Shown in pieces: positions 1 through 8,399 of a stretch of DNA of 64,000 nt. The stretch is from assembly GCA_018432615.1 (NCBI GenBank), contig JAHDSQ010000001.1, positions 1 to 64,000 on the forward strand. Reading direction: 5' to 3'. Position numbers and translations under genes: made by a program. The DNA comes from Clostridia bacterium (lineage in GTDB: Bacteria > Bacillota > Peptococcia > DRI-13 > SM3-B62). Every line of letters starts with the position of its first letter. Positions within the stretch are counted from its first letter, which is position 1. The notes beneath the pieces were generated by a model that saw only the letters and a program-made list of their open reading frames with translations, did not search any database and was not told where the DNA came from.

Positions 1-33
1 ATTTCAAGGCAGGAGAATAAAAAATGAATGTAC

Positions 34-396
34 GTCGCGCCCTACGCGGGCGCGTGGATTGAAACTGTTAAAACTCCACCCGATGCACCACTGTCAAGAG
101 TCGCGCCCTACGCGGGCGCGTGGATTGAAACTATATGATTGAGGTGTTGGAGGGCGTAACGGTCGGTCGCGCCCTACGCGGGCGCGTGGATTGAAACTTG
201 GCGCAGAGTGTATGCAGTGATTATGTATGTTGTCGCGCCCTACGCGGGCGCGTGGATTGAAACCATCATATCCACATTATCCCATATCACCACCTAAGTC
301 GCGCCCTACGCGGGCGCGTGGATTGAAACGGCGGTAGCACGTACAACAAAGAGACAGGAGAAATGTCGCGCCCTACGCGGGCGCGTGGATTGAAAC
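34..396 (+). CRISPR. CRISPR array, type I-C-like repeats (leader-distal end)
   Basis: Six identical 32-bp repeats start at 34, 100, 166, 232, 298 and 365. They are separated by five unique spacers of 34, 34, 34, 34 and 35 bp. Each repeat begins GTCGCGCCC and ends GTGGATTGAAAC. A 7-bp stem, CGCGCCC with GGGCGCG, encloses a 5-base loop. The GTGGATTGAAAC 3' end is typical of type I-C repeats, which are transcribed so that this end becomes the crRNA 5' handle. That puts transcription on the + strand and the leader before position 1. Bases 1-33 are probably part of another spacer, so the array is cut by the window edge. The last repeat shows no decay. No cas gene lies in the window, so the subtype rests on the repeat alone. 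Confidence 0.97.
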
Positions 397-568
397 TGTA
401 ATATTGGGGCTGTTAGAAAAAATACTTTATAACACTACGATTCGCAAATAGAAATAAAAGCAGAAAAATATTTATAGGATGTTTACATTAGATAATAACC
501 TAAGATATCATGTAATTAGGATTAATTAATGGAATAGTGGTAATGGAAACGGAAAGGAGAGGGTAGCA

Positions 569-679
569 ATCAAAGAGATGAAGGAACCTTGGTACACAAA
601 AATCCCACCCTGAATGTTTATATATATCCTGCTGGGAGCAGGACTTGGCATATACTCATTGATCAAATATCTAATGTGA
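569..679 (+). CDS. Candidate small membrane selenoprotein with one in-frame TGA (or a broken small gene)
   Basis: The frame reads IKEMKEPWYTKIPP, then TGA at 611-613, then MFIYILLGAGLGIYSLIKYL to a TGA stop at 677. The part after the TGA is a plausible transmembrane helix with a basic end. Fourteen bases past the TGA, TCCTGCT (627-633) and AGCAGGA (637-643) form a perfect 7-bp stem with loop GGG, 20 bases from the TGA. That geometry and the loop G fit a bacterial SECIS element. A terminator follows at 701-733, so this is probably its own transcript. AGGAG at 555-559 is best placed for an ATC start at 569. The first ATG is at 578, which gives about 33 residues. The alternatives are a TGG-to-TGA pseudogene or a 20-residue peptide starting at 614. 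I do not recognise the family. Confidence 0.45.
627..643 (+). promoter_or_regulatory. SECIS-like hairpin after the TGA at 611
   Basis: A perfect 7-bp stem with a GGG apical loop starts 13 bases after the in-frame TGA, and the loop starts 20 bases after it. Known bacterial SECIS elements have short apical loops with a G in the first two positions, roughly 16-37 bases downstream of UGA. The match is by eye and no folding energy was calculated. Confidence 0.45.
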
Positions 680-700
680 GCTCTATAGAAACTGATAGCC

Positions 701-733
701 CGAAATCACCCTTGTAGGTGATTTCGTTTTGTT
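701..733 (+). terminator. Intrinsic terminator
   Basis: A perfect 10-bp stem, CGAAATCACC (701-710) with GGTGATTTCG (717-726), is followed by a T-rich tail. It closes the short unit holding the small TGA-containing frame. Between it and the next gene at 933 I see no further gene. Confidence 0.8.
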
Positions 734-932
734 TAGCTCCCAATTTAAACAATGGAAGGACTTCAACTGCCCACACACCTTGTCCTCTGGAAAATTAAGT
801 TTTTAGGCAAGAGAAGGAATTATGATAGAATAACTACACAAAGCTACAGAACAATTGCTAATAGTATGTAGATAGTCGTCCGGGGAAAAATCGCGGTCTT
901 ATCGTGATAACGCTGGAAAGGGGAGAATAACA

Positions 933-1523
933 ATGCTGAAGAGAAAAAGATGGCTTTGTCCTATTCTTATCATTGTGCTGATTTTTGCGGTTCTGGTCAT
1001 GTTTTATAACCTGACTGACCTGTTTTCGTTTAATCATAACGAGGAGAAACACAGTATGATTATTACGGAAAGGATAGAAAAATTGTGTGACCTGGCTACG
1101 GTAAGGTATAATTATCAGGAAATACTGGATTACAGCGATGCCCTGCAATTTGGCAACACTGAATTGCCTTTCATAGGCAAAAAAAAGATCTTGATAATCT
1201 ACCAATCCTACATCAACGGAGGGTGTAAACTGATTGATTTTGAAAAGGTGGATAAAGACAGCGTCAGGATTCAGCTCAGTAAGGGTCAAATCCTCGACAA
1301 CGTCCTGGTTTTAGATAGTGTGAACATCTATGATGTGCAGCAGGATATTTTTAATAAATTCAATATTGGTGACGACATGGTCCTTATCAACGAGGATATG
1401 AAAAAATATGCGGCAGAAAATGAGGAAAAGATTGTCAGGACAGCGGAAGAAAATGCCGCGGAATTAATCACAGGCTTTATGCAAAGTTTAGGTTATAGCA
1501 GTACGGAGATTGTTTTCCGATAA
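933..1523 (+). CDS. Membrane-anchored protein of unknown function
   Basis: This is a 196-residue protein with a basic start (MLKRKR) and one hydrophobic segment at about residues 8-27. The remainder is charged and probably lies outside the membrane. The predicted topology is an N-terminal anchor or uncleaved signal peptide with an extracytoplasmic domain. GGAAAGGGGAG lies shortly before the ATG. I recognise no conserved domain. It lies 19 bp upstream of the DUF3784-like gene on the same strand, so the two are probably cotranscribed. The function is unknown. Confidence 0.75.
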   Translation: MLKRKRWLCPILIIVLIFAVLVMFYNLTDLFSFNHNEEKHSMIITERIEKLCDLATVRYNYQEILDYSDALQFGNTELPFIGKKKILIIYQSYINGGCKLIDFEKVDKDSVRIQLSKGQILDNVLVLDSVNIYDVQQDIFNKFNIGDDMVLINEDMKKYAAENEEKIVRTAEENAAELITGFMQSLGYSSTEIVFR

Positions 1524-1542
1524 CCGTAAGCGGAGGTGAGCT

Positions 1543-2286
1543 GTGTTATATTATGCTATAGGTGGGTTCTTTATTATCCTGGGTTTTGCGGTCCATGTCT
1601 TAAAATGGCATTTTCTTATCTCAGGCTACAACACCATGTCAAAAGAGAAAAAGGCGAATGTCGACACCAAAGGGCTTGGTCGGCTTATGGGTTTCTACTC
1701 CTATGTAAGCGGCGGGGTCTTCATAGCGTATGGTGTCCTTGATGTTTTAGGGCTAAACCCGGGAATGGTACCGATATTTGTCTATTTAGGTATTTCAACT
1801 ATGCTTCTGTTGATTAAGGCCCAAAAATACGATGGTAACATCTTCGATGAAAACGGCAAGATTCGGAAAGGCGCGGGGAAACAACTGGCTGTGCCTATTG
1901 GTATAGCCATTGCCGCACTGATATTCACTGGGGTTTTGATTTTTTATTCTGCCCAGGCAACAAAAGTGACCTTTCTCGAGGAAGGGTTGAAAATACACGG
2001 GCTATATGGAGAAGTCTACTCGTGGGATACGATAGATAACGTTGTCCTGATGGAGGAATTGCCAAATATCGAAATGCGAACCAACGGTTCGGCCTTGGGG
2101 TCGCAATTGAGGGGGAATTTCAGGACCACAGAGTTGGGTTCGGTAAAGCTGTTCGTCAACGCGCAAAATCCGCCCTTTATTTTTCTTCAAACAGTTGAAG
2201 GAATCGTCATCTTTAATTTAGAGGATACGGGTAAAACACAAGATGTGCTTGAAGAAATCTTGAAACAGTCGGATATTGATAAGTGA
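1543..2286 (+). CDS. DUF3784-like membrane protein with C-terminal soluble domain
   Basis: This 247-residue protein starts with GTG after GGAGGTGAG. The N-terminal ~95 residues contain about three hydrophobic segments and a central motif around GYNTMSKEKK, which resembles the DUF3784 family of small Firmicute membrane proteins. A fourth helix at about 108-132 leads to a ~115-residue soluble tail with beta-strand character (EGLKIHGLYGEVYSW), possibly PH-like. The family has no assigned function. The gene probably forms an operon with the preceding membrane protein. The DUF3784 call is from recognition of the N-terminus only. Confidence 0.75.
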   Translation: MLYYAIGGFFIILGFAVHVLKWHFLISGYNTMSKEKKANVDTKGLGRLMGFYSYVSGGVFIAYGVLDVLGLNPGMVPIFVYLGISTMLLLIKAQKYDGNIFDENGKIRKGAGKQLAVPIGIAIAALIFTGVLIFYSAQATKVTFLEEGLKIHGLYGEVYSWDTIDNVVLMEELPNIEMRTNGSALGSQLRGNFRTTELGSVKLFVNAQNPPFIFLQTVEGIVIFNLEDTGKTQDVLEEILKQSDIDK

Positions 2287-2334
2287 AAGAGGTTAATAAG
2301 CAAGGTGTCTCTTTTCTATTAATGGGGGAAAAAG

Positions 2335-3258
2335 ATGGATAGGGCAAAGCAGGAGTCATATCAAATTGAATTCACCGTCGGATCGGAGGAAGGCAACCGT
2401 TTGATTCGTTCTTACCTTACAGGGATCAAACACCTGTCGGCAAAAGCCTTACGGAGACTTAAAAACCGGGGAACGGTATTAGTCAATGATGTTCCTGTCT
2501 ACCTTAAAAGCACTATCCATGAAGGTGACCGGATCATTCTTATCTATCCACCCGAAAACAACAATCCCTACCTTACTCCGGAGGAAGTCCCAATCAACAT
2601 TGTTTACGAAGATCAGGATATCATGGTTTTAGATAAACAGGCAGGTATATGTGTCCATCCTACCAAACATTATCCTCGGGGCACCCTTGCTAATGGTGTG
2701 CTTTTTCACTGGAGAAAGATAGGGGAGAATAGCACCATCCATTTTATCAATCGTTTGGATAGAAATACGACGGGCTTAGTTCTTTTGGCGAAAAACACCT
2801 ACGGGGCTCAACAGTTCTTTAGACAGCAAAGGGAAGGAATCATCAAGAGGTCTTATCTTGCGCTGGTTCAAGGCGAAGTGAAAAATAATAGCGGTTATAT
2901 TGATTTGCCGATCGCCAGGGAAGACAGCCCCACAACAAAACGTCTGATAAGTAAAGAGGGAAAGCCTTCGGTAACGCACTATCAGGTGATGGAAAGGTTT
3001 TCCGGATACACGCTATTGGAGGTTAGGCTGGAGACAGGGCGTACCCATCAAATCCGCGTTCATCTGGGTCACCTGGGCTATCCTATTATAGGGGATTCAT
3101 TTTACGGAGGAGATACTACACTATTAAACAGACAATTCCTTCATGCTTTTCGACTTGTCTTTTACCACCCCATAAACAGTAAGAAGATGGAGTTTACTAC
3201 AGAAATACCCGAGGAGCTGACAAGGGTTCTGAGCGAGATGAAAAATAAAAGCCTTTAA
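2335..3258 (+). CDS. RluA-family pseudouridine synthase
   Basis: The 307-residue protein isomerises uridine to pseudouridine in RNA (rRNA in the RluD/RluC branches). It has an S4-like N-terminal RNA-binding region (about residues 20-75) and a catalytic domain. The RluA signature INRLDRNTTG places the catalytic aspartate at residue 142, and a later GRTHQIRVHLGHLGYPI motif is typical of the family. A good ribosome binding site (GGGGG) precedes the ATG. The exact RNA target cannot be read from sequence, so no rlu letter is assigned. The length is normal for the family. Confidence 0.95.
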   Translation: MDRAKQESYQIEFTVGSEEGNRLIRSYLTGIKHLSAKALRRLKNRGTVLVNDVPVYLKSTIHEGDRIILIYPPENNNPYLTPEEVPINIVYEDQDIMVLDKQAGICVHPTKHYPRGTLANGVLFHWRKIGENSTIHFINRLDRNTTGLVLLAKNTYGAQQFFRQQREGIIKRSYLALVQGEVKNNSGYIDLPIAREDSPTTKRLISKEGKPSVTHYQVMERFSGYTLLEVRLETGRTHQIRVHLGHLGYPIIGDSFYGGDTTLLNRQFLHAFRLVFYHPINSKKMEFTTEIPEELTRVLSEMKNKSL

Positions 3259-3286
3259 TATCAAGGATTGAAAGGATGAATATCTT

Positions 3287-3673
3287 ATGAAGAAACTTGC
3301 AGTAATCTTGACGTGTTTGGTGTTATTGGTCTGCGGTGCTGCCTGTCAACAGGAAAACGCTGAATCCTTTCAAACAATAACCCCCGAAAAGGCTTACCAA
3401 CGCTTAGACCAGGAAGAAGGGATTGTTTTAATTGATGTCAGAACAGAGGAAGAATACCAAGAAAAACACATCCCTGGTAGTGTGCTTCTTCCCCTTAGCG
3501 AGCTGGAGAAGGAAATAGAGGAAGTCGTTCAAGATAAGGAAACGGTAGTGTTCATATATTGCCGAAGTGGGAACAGGAGTGCCCAGGGGGCAAAGATTCT
3601 CAGCGAGATGGGTTATACAGAGGTTTATGATCTGGGAGGTATCATAGATTGGCCGTATGAAACCCAGCCGTGA
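3287..3673 (+). CDS. Rhodanese-domain lipoprotein
   Basis: The 128-residue protein has a lipoprotein signal peptide with lipobox ending at Cys20 (VCGAAC). A single rhodanese domain follows, with the active-site loop CRSGNRS. It should be anchored on the outer face of the membrane and carry a persulfide on the active cysteine, moving sulfane sulfur or acting as a redox partner. The DVRTEEEYQEKHIPGS segment is the usual first half of the domain. It follows the pseudouridine synthase by 28 bp and may be cotranscribed with it. The substrate is not evident. Confidence 0.92.
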   Translation: MKKLAVILTCLVLLVCGAACQQENAESFQTITPEKAYQRLDQEEGIVLIDVRTEEEYQEKHIPGSVLLPLSELEKEIEEVVQDKETVVFIYCRSGNRSAQGAKILSEMGYTEVYDLGGIIDWPYETQP

Positions 3674-3768
3674 TTTTAAAAAGAATAGATAGAGGATTTA
3701 TGACTGATGATGTAGAATTTTTTTAATCCTATACAGACGTGAGAAGACGCATCACGGAGGACGGAGCA

Positions 3769-5178
3769 TTGAAAAAGAGTTACGCAGATATTGTCTTATC
3801 ATACGGGTTGTTTTTAGGGTGGCTTTTGTCCTTCCCATATAACGGTCCGGTGTTGAAATACCTTGTCGCGGCACACGACTTTTCTGTCGCTTCCTTCAGT
3901 ATGATTTATACCGTTGCTCCGTCAATCTTCTTAATAGTCTATGCATTCTTTACCGTTAAAGAAGAACATGCCGGGAGCATTATGAGATGGAGCGGTGTCG
4001 CTTGTTTCGTATGCACGATTATCTTGTTTGCCGCAGCACCCGCTTATTGGTATCCGGTTCTGGCTGTGATGGGAATTGCCAGTGTCCTTTTTATCATTGC
4101 CTGGAGCTATTATTACACCATGGAGGTTCCGATAGACCGGAAGCTGCGAGTCATGGCCCTGGTTATTGTTACCGGCAATGTAGTTTACTATTTATTAAAA
4201 ATCATTCACACTCATGTTTCTTCCGGACTTCTTTTAGTTTTAGCATTGGTGCCGCTGGCAGGAAGCCTGTGGGTCTCTGCCCGCGTTAAGGTGCAAAACA
4301 AAATAGATGTAAAGCTTGAAGGGAAGCCTTTGCCGGCAAAATTAATCTTTGTGCTTTGCTTCTTCTTATTTGCCCTTAACCTAACTGATGGTATGGCATT
4401 TCATACCATCAAGGCATCATTCGAGGAGATATTCATAGGCTATCCAACCTTTTATGGGGTGATTCCCTATATTGTTACGTTGCTGATTGTCTTTTTTTAT
4501 AGTGGCAAACTCTCTCTTATGCTACCCTTATATTTTGGGGTTTCTTTTGTTGGTCTGGCCTATCTCTCTTTCGGGCTGCTGGCGGGGAATTGGTATAACT
4601 ATTTCCTCACCGAGACCTTGCTGCAAATGGGCTGGGCCTTGTTGGATTTGGTCTTGTGGACCCTTTTCGGGTTGATTGCTTCCATTTACGGACGTCCATT
4701 AAAGATTTGCGGCTATGCGTTTTTAGCCAATCTTTTCGCGGTCTTTGTCGGTGGCTTGCTGGGCGTTGTTTTCCAACACAGCCGTGAGGGATATTTCCTA
4801 TTCTCAGCTTCCTTTGCCGTTGCTATTGTCTTTGTTTCTTTTCTGATTGTTCCTTGGCTGAATGCAGCTTTAGAGAAGGATCTGAGACAGAATCTCATAG
4901 AGAATGCTCCACTGGGTGCCCTTTCTCCTGGCAACCAAGCATTATATGTCAGCCTACGGCATCAAGAAGCTCTTTCTCCTCGCGAAAGACAAGTGGCGGA
5001 ACTGTTGATACAAGGCTATACCAACAAGCAGATTGCGGAGATGCTGCATATTACTGAGAACACTATCAAAACCCATACCAGAAAAATATATCGGAAACTG
5101 GGAATCACTAATAAAAGAGAACTTCTGCAGCAGTCAATTACATTTTCGGATTCAGGACATGGGAATCATTTACTCTGA
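3769..5178 (+). CDS. Membrane LuxR-family transcriptional regulator
   Basis: The first ~370 residues hold about ten to twelve hydrophobic helices. The C-terminus (last ~65 residues) is a LuxR-type helix-turn-helix: SPRERQVAELLIQGYTNKQI followed by ITENTIKTHTRKIYRKLGI. It probably senses a signal in the membrane and binds DNA directly from the cytoplasmic tail. The frame is open from a GTG at 3739. I prefer the TTG at 3769 because GGAGG (3756-3760) lies 8 bases upstream, giving 469 residues. Similar MFS-like or helix-rich LuxR proteins are common in Actinobacteria and anaerobic Firmicutes. Its targets are unknown, and the downstream gene is convergent. Confidence 0.88.
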   Translation: MKKSYADIVLSYGLFLGWLLSFPYNGPVLKYLVAAHDFSVASFSMIYTVAPSIFLIVYAFFTVKEEHAGSIMRWSGVACFVCTIILFAAAPAYWYPVLAVMGIASVLFIIAWSYYYTMEVPIDRKLRVMALVIVTGNVVYYLLKIIHTHVSSGLLLVLALVPLAGSLWVSARVKVQNKIDVKLEGKPLPAKLIFVLCFFLFALNLTDGMAFHTIKASFEEIFIGYPTFYGVIPYIVTLLIVFFYSGKLSLMLPLYFGVSFVGLAYLSFGLLAGNWYNYFLTETLLQMGWALLDLVLWTLFGLIASIYGRPLKICGYAFLANLFAVFVGGLLGVVFQHSREGYFLFSASFAVAIVFVSFLIVPWLNAALEKDLRQNLIENAPLGALSPGNQALYVSLRHQEALSPRERQVAELLIQGYTNKQIAEMLHITENTIKTHTRKIYRKLGITNKRELLQQSITFSDSGHGNHLL

Positions 5179-5219
5179 ACAAGAAGGCCTATGCGGGGGA
5201 AGCTAATTGGATAAAGAAA

Positions 5220-5265
5220 ACCAGGTATCAGATGGGATACATTCTGTCTGATGCCTGGTCTTTTA
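5220..5265. terminator. Intrinsic terminator between convergent genes
   Basis: A stem of about 13 bp is formed by 5220-5232 (ACCAGGTATCAGA) and 5247-5259, with one G-T pair. It is followed by CTTTT. It sits after the LuxR gene and may also serve the surface-protein gene on the other strand. Confidence 0.75.
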
Positions 5266-5298
5266 CAGTCGGAGTGTTATCGATTATAGACCGTATCC

Positions 5299-8280
5299 TT
5301 ACTCAGCCATAACGATGTCGTACTCCGCATTGTCAGTGCCGTTTCCGGCTGTAACCTCCACTACCATTGTATCGGTAACATCGGTTGTAGTCTGGTCAGA
5401 GACAACTGTTCCACCTGGGCCGGTGAGGATTTCCACAGTGGCGTTATCCGACACTGAAATAACACCTTTTAGGGCAAAAACCTTGGTTCCGGCGGGTACT
5501 GAGGTTATTTTCTCCCCATCCCAGCTTCCTATTGCCGCGCCTGTTATATCTGTCGTAGTACCTGTTATGGCAGTTCCGGTAGCGGTGGGGTCTAGCATTT
5601 TGCACAGGGCTAGGGATTGAGATAAACCGTTGTAGGCTACCGCAAAGTAATCTCCCACAGGGCTGAAGGCCACTCCCTGTGACTGAGCTCCTTCTCCCAA
5701 GTCAGGCATATTGTCAAGCTTGATAAATGTATCGCCATACCGGACAAAAAGAGCGGCAAAGGGAGACCATGAGTGACCTACGCCCAGGTATTTACCGTCA
5801 TGATTGAAAGCAATACTCCAGCCGGTTGAAGGAGGTAGGTCATCCGGGTTAGCCACCTTGGTGAAAGTATCACCATCCTGCTTGTAAACGGTCAGATAGG
5901 GGGATGAACCATGGGCCACCGCCAGGTACTGGTCGTCAGAGGTAGGGATGAAATCTATACCGAAGGCCGAGCCGGATGGCAATGTTTCAGGATTATCCAG
6001 CTTGGTAAAAGTGTCATCCGGATTTCGCTTATATACTGTAACGTAAGGTGTATTGAGGTGTGATACCGCCAAATACTGGCTGTTATGGTTGAAATCCACG
6101 CTATTGCAGGTTCCTGCAGGCAAAACATCGGGGTCAGCCAGTTTGGTAAAGGAATCACCACTGCGCTCATAAATCGTGATGTAGGGTGATCCCCAATGGG
6201 AAACTGCCAGGTATTGACTGTTATGGTTAAAGGCTACATCCGTTGCCTCATTAGTTCCAGCCGGGGGCAGTACGTCCGGGTTATTCAATTTGGTAAAGGT
6301 GTCCCCATCTCTTTTGTAGATGGTGATATAGGGTGATGTCTTATGCGCAACAGCCAGGTAATTATCACAAGGGCTGAAGGTGATTCCGTAACCATAGCCG
6401 CTTGGGGGTTCAGCTAGGGACAGTTCAACAAAGGTATCCCCTTGCCTTTTGTAAATGACGAGATTTGGGTCTCCATGGAGTCCCGTGAACGCGACCGCCA
6501 TATACTGACCGTTGTGGCTAAAGGCTACATCATTAGCAGAGCTTGAGGGTAAAGAAGACAAGGCATTCAACCTGCGCAAAACCAAGGGGGTCGGTTCGGC
6601 GGATAAGGTTGTGCCGCCACTGGCCTCTGAAGGCAAGTGAGTTGCTGTTTCTTTCACTCGGGCAACAAAGGTATATGGTGTTCCCGGCAAAAGGCCTTCG
6701 AAGATGTTATTACCCCAAGTGCTACCGCCATCGCTGCTGAACTCGTTGTCTGCATTAGCCGCCAAAGTAACACTGTTATGGGTTTTATAATCAACTGTCG
6801 GTGCCGCAGGTGCGGCGGGTCCGTCGGCTTTTGCTACTGCTGCTGTTGCCCCGCTAGTTACACTGCCGGTGGCATTAGTCCCATCGGCGCTGACCGTAAC
6901 GGTAATCGCTTGTCCAATGTCAGCTTCTGCCAGGGTATAGGAATTGTTCGTAGCGCCAGCAATAGCAGTGCCGCCGCGTTTCCATTGATAGGAGGGCACA
7001 TCACTTGACGTATCCGGGGTATAGGTCAATTCGCCGATGTTGGCTGTCAGGGTTTCGCCGAATTTGGCTGTACCGCTGATAGTTACAGTACCTCCTAATT
7101 CCGCCGGTTGCTGCGGGGGATTGTTACTTCCGCTGTCTCCGCCGCCACCATCGCCTCCGGAGGGGGTTGAGGGCGGTAAAGCCGGAGGGATTGTTACTGT
7201 GCCTGTCACTTCGGATTCTTGGGGCATCTTTTCAAAGACCACACCGTCAGCCTTTACTTCTGCCTTTATTATTGTCCCGGAACCGGTTATGACCGCCTTT
7301 TCTTCCAGGACCATTTTCTCGATTGATGTAGCACTGGTTAAATTGATTGCGGCATTTTCCGCTTCAACGGTTACTGAGGCAAAATTACCTTCGAGGAATA
7401 TTCTTTCACCCGCAACATCTCTGGCCAGTACAACAATGAGGCCATCTGCGTCTTTTGCCACCACACGCACCTCACCGCCGATTTTCTGGATGATGATGCT
7501 GTTGTATTGTCCGCTATTGATATAGATACTGTCTTTACCGCCGCCTCTGATATAGGTCTGACCTTTGACGGTAATATTGTTCAGGGTGACATCTCCGTCG
7601 CCTACCTCTTCGGCAATGATAAGGTTCCCCTTGATATAAAGGTCATTTAAGATCACGCCGGGGGCTTTGACGATGACATTGCCCTCAATCGTTTCCGTAC
7701 CGATGTCAGGTCCATAGTTGACGCTGTTGTCGAAGATGAGGTTTTTCCCGTAGAAATAGACCTCTTTTGTTTCTCCCAACCATTCATAGCCTACATCCAA
7801 GGCCCGAGCGATAAAGGCAATAGGCAGCATTGTGCGACCGCCGCCATTACCTACATTCACTACTTCGGCTGCTGTATCCATTTGCAGCACTTTGCCGTTA
7901 ACCAACATTTCTGTGCTACCGATAAATATCTCAATATCTTTTTCGCCCTTGGTAATCAAGACCTTGCGTTCCGCGGGAAACCATTGTGCCGGTTCACTGC
8001 CGAGAGCCGGTGCCACAAAGGACACCGGAACCATGGTTCGGCCCAAGCCGCCGCCAATATCCTTAATATATGGGGCTGCATCAGTTTCTATGGCTTGAAG
8101 GCCTTTTTGATAGCTCTTTTCACCAATGGAAAATACGACCGTTTCTGCATCAATACTTGTGTTTTCCGTTACAACTCCCTGAGCCCCCGTACCGATGACC
8201 ATGCTTGCCGCCAGTACAAAGGTCAATAAAAATAGGAGCGACCGCCTTTTTTTACGGAGCTTGTTAGGTTTTTCAATCAC
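5299..8280 (-). CDS. Large secreted stalk-domain protein with seven-bladed propeller
   Basis: The 993-residue protein starts with GTG, with AGGAGG about 12 bases upstream. Residues 1-34 form a signal peptide. Residues ~45-165 resemble the copper amine oxidase N-terminal ('stalk') domain, with GRTMVPVSFVAPAL and GRTMLPIAFIARAL motifs. A beta-rich, possibly beta-helical region spans ~170-345, and a Gly/Pro-rich linker ~350-395. An Ig-like domain (YQWKRGGTAIAGAT) and an FN3-like domain follow. Seven ~45-residue repeats of the form HNSQYLAVSHxxSPYITIYKR (~570-900) suggest a seven-bladed propeller. A C-terminal Ig-like domain ends the protein. It is probably cell-surface attached through the stalk domain. 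No catalytic site is seen. Confidence 0.9.
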   Translation of the reverse strand: MIEKPNKLRKKRRSLLFLLTFVLAASMVIGTGAQGVVTENTSIDAETVVFSIGEKSYQKGLQAIETDAAPYIKDIGGGLGRTMVPVSFVAPALGSEPAQWFPAERKVLITKGEKDIEIFIGSTEMLVNGKVLQMDTAAEVVNVGNGGGRTMLPIAFIARALDVGYEWLGETKEVYFYGKNLIFDNSVNYGPDIGTETIEGNVIVKAPGVILNDLYIKGNLIIAEEVGDGDVTLNNITVKGQTYIRGGGKDSIYINSGQYNSIIIQKIGGEVRVVAKDADGLIVVLARDVAGERIFLEGNFASVTVEAENAAINLTSATSIEKMVLEEKAVITGSGTIIKAEVKADGVVFEKMPQESEVTGTVTIPPALPPSTPSGGDGGGGDSGSNNPPQQPAELGGTVTISGTAKFGETLTANIGELTYTPDTSSDVPSYQWKRGGTAIAGATNNSYTLAEADIGQAITVTVSADGTNATGSVTSGATAAVAKADGPAAPAAPTVDYKTHNSVTLAANADNEFSSDGGSTWGNNIFEGLLPGTPYTFVARVKETATHLPSEASGGTTLSAEPTPLVLRRLNALSSLPSSSANDVAFSHNGQYMAVAFTGLHGDPNLVIYKRQGDTFVELSLAEPPSGYGYGITFSPCDNYLAVAHKTSPYITIYKRDGDTFTKLNNPDVLPPAGTNEATDVAFNHNSQYLAVSHWGSPYITIYERSGDSFTKLADPDVLPAGTCNSVDFNHNSQYLAVSHLNTPYVTVYKRNPDDTFTKLDNPETLPSGSAFGIDFIPTSDDQYLAVAHGSSPYLTVYKQDGDTFTKVANPDDLPPSTGWSIAFNHDGKYLGVGHSWSPFAALFVRYGDTFIKLDNMPDLGEGAQSQGVAFSPVGDYFAVAYNGLSQSLALCKMLDPTATGTAITGTTTDITGAAIGSWDGEKITSVPAGTKVFALKGVISVSDNATVEILTGPGGTVVSDQTTTDVTDTMVVEVTAGNGTDNAEYDIVMAE

Positions 8281-8343
8281 ATTACACCACTTCCTCCTAA
8301 AGTTTTCCTGTTGCTTTGTTTCAATATTAATACGAAGCGGTAT

Positions 8344-8372
8344 AAAAAGATATCACCCCTTAGGGGTGATAT
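8344..8372 (-). terminator. Intrinsic terminator of the ArsC-like gene
   Basis: An 11-bp perfect inverted repeat (8350-8360 with 8362-8372) is followed on the minus strand by a T-rich run (8344-8348). It lies directly after the stop codon of the ArsC-like selenoprotein gene, separating it from the surface-protein gene. Confidence 0.85.
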
Positions 8373-8399
8373 TGTCAGGGTCGGTATTCTTTTCTTCTT

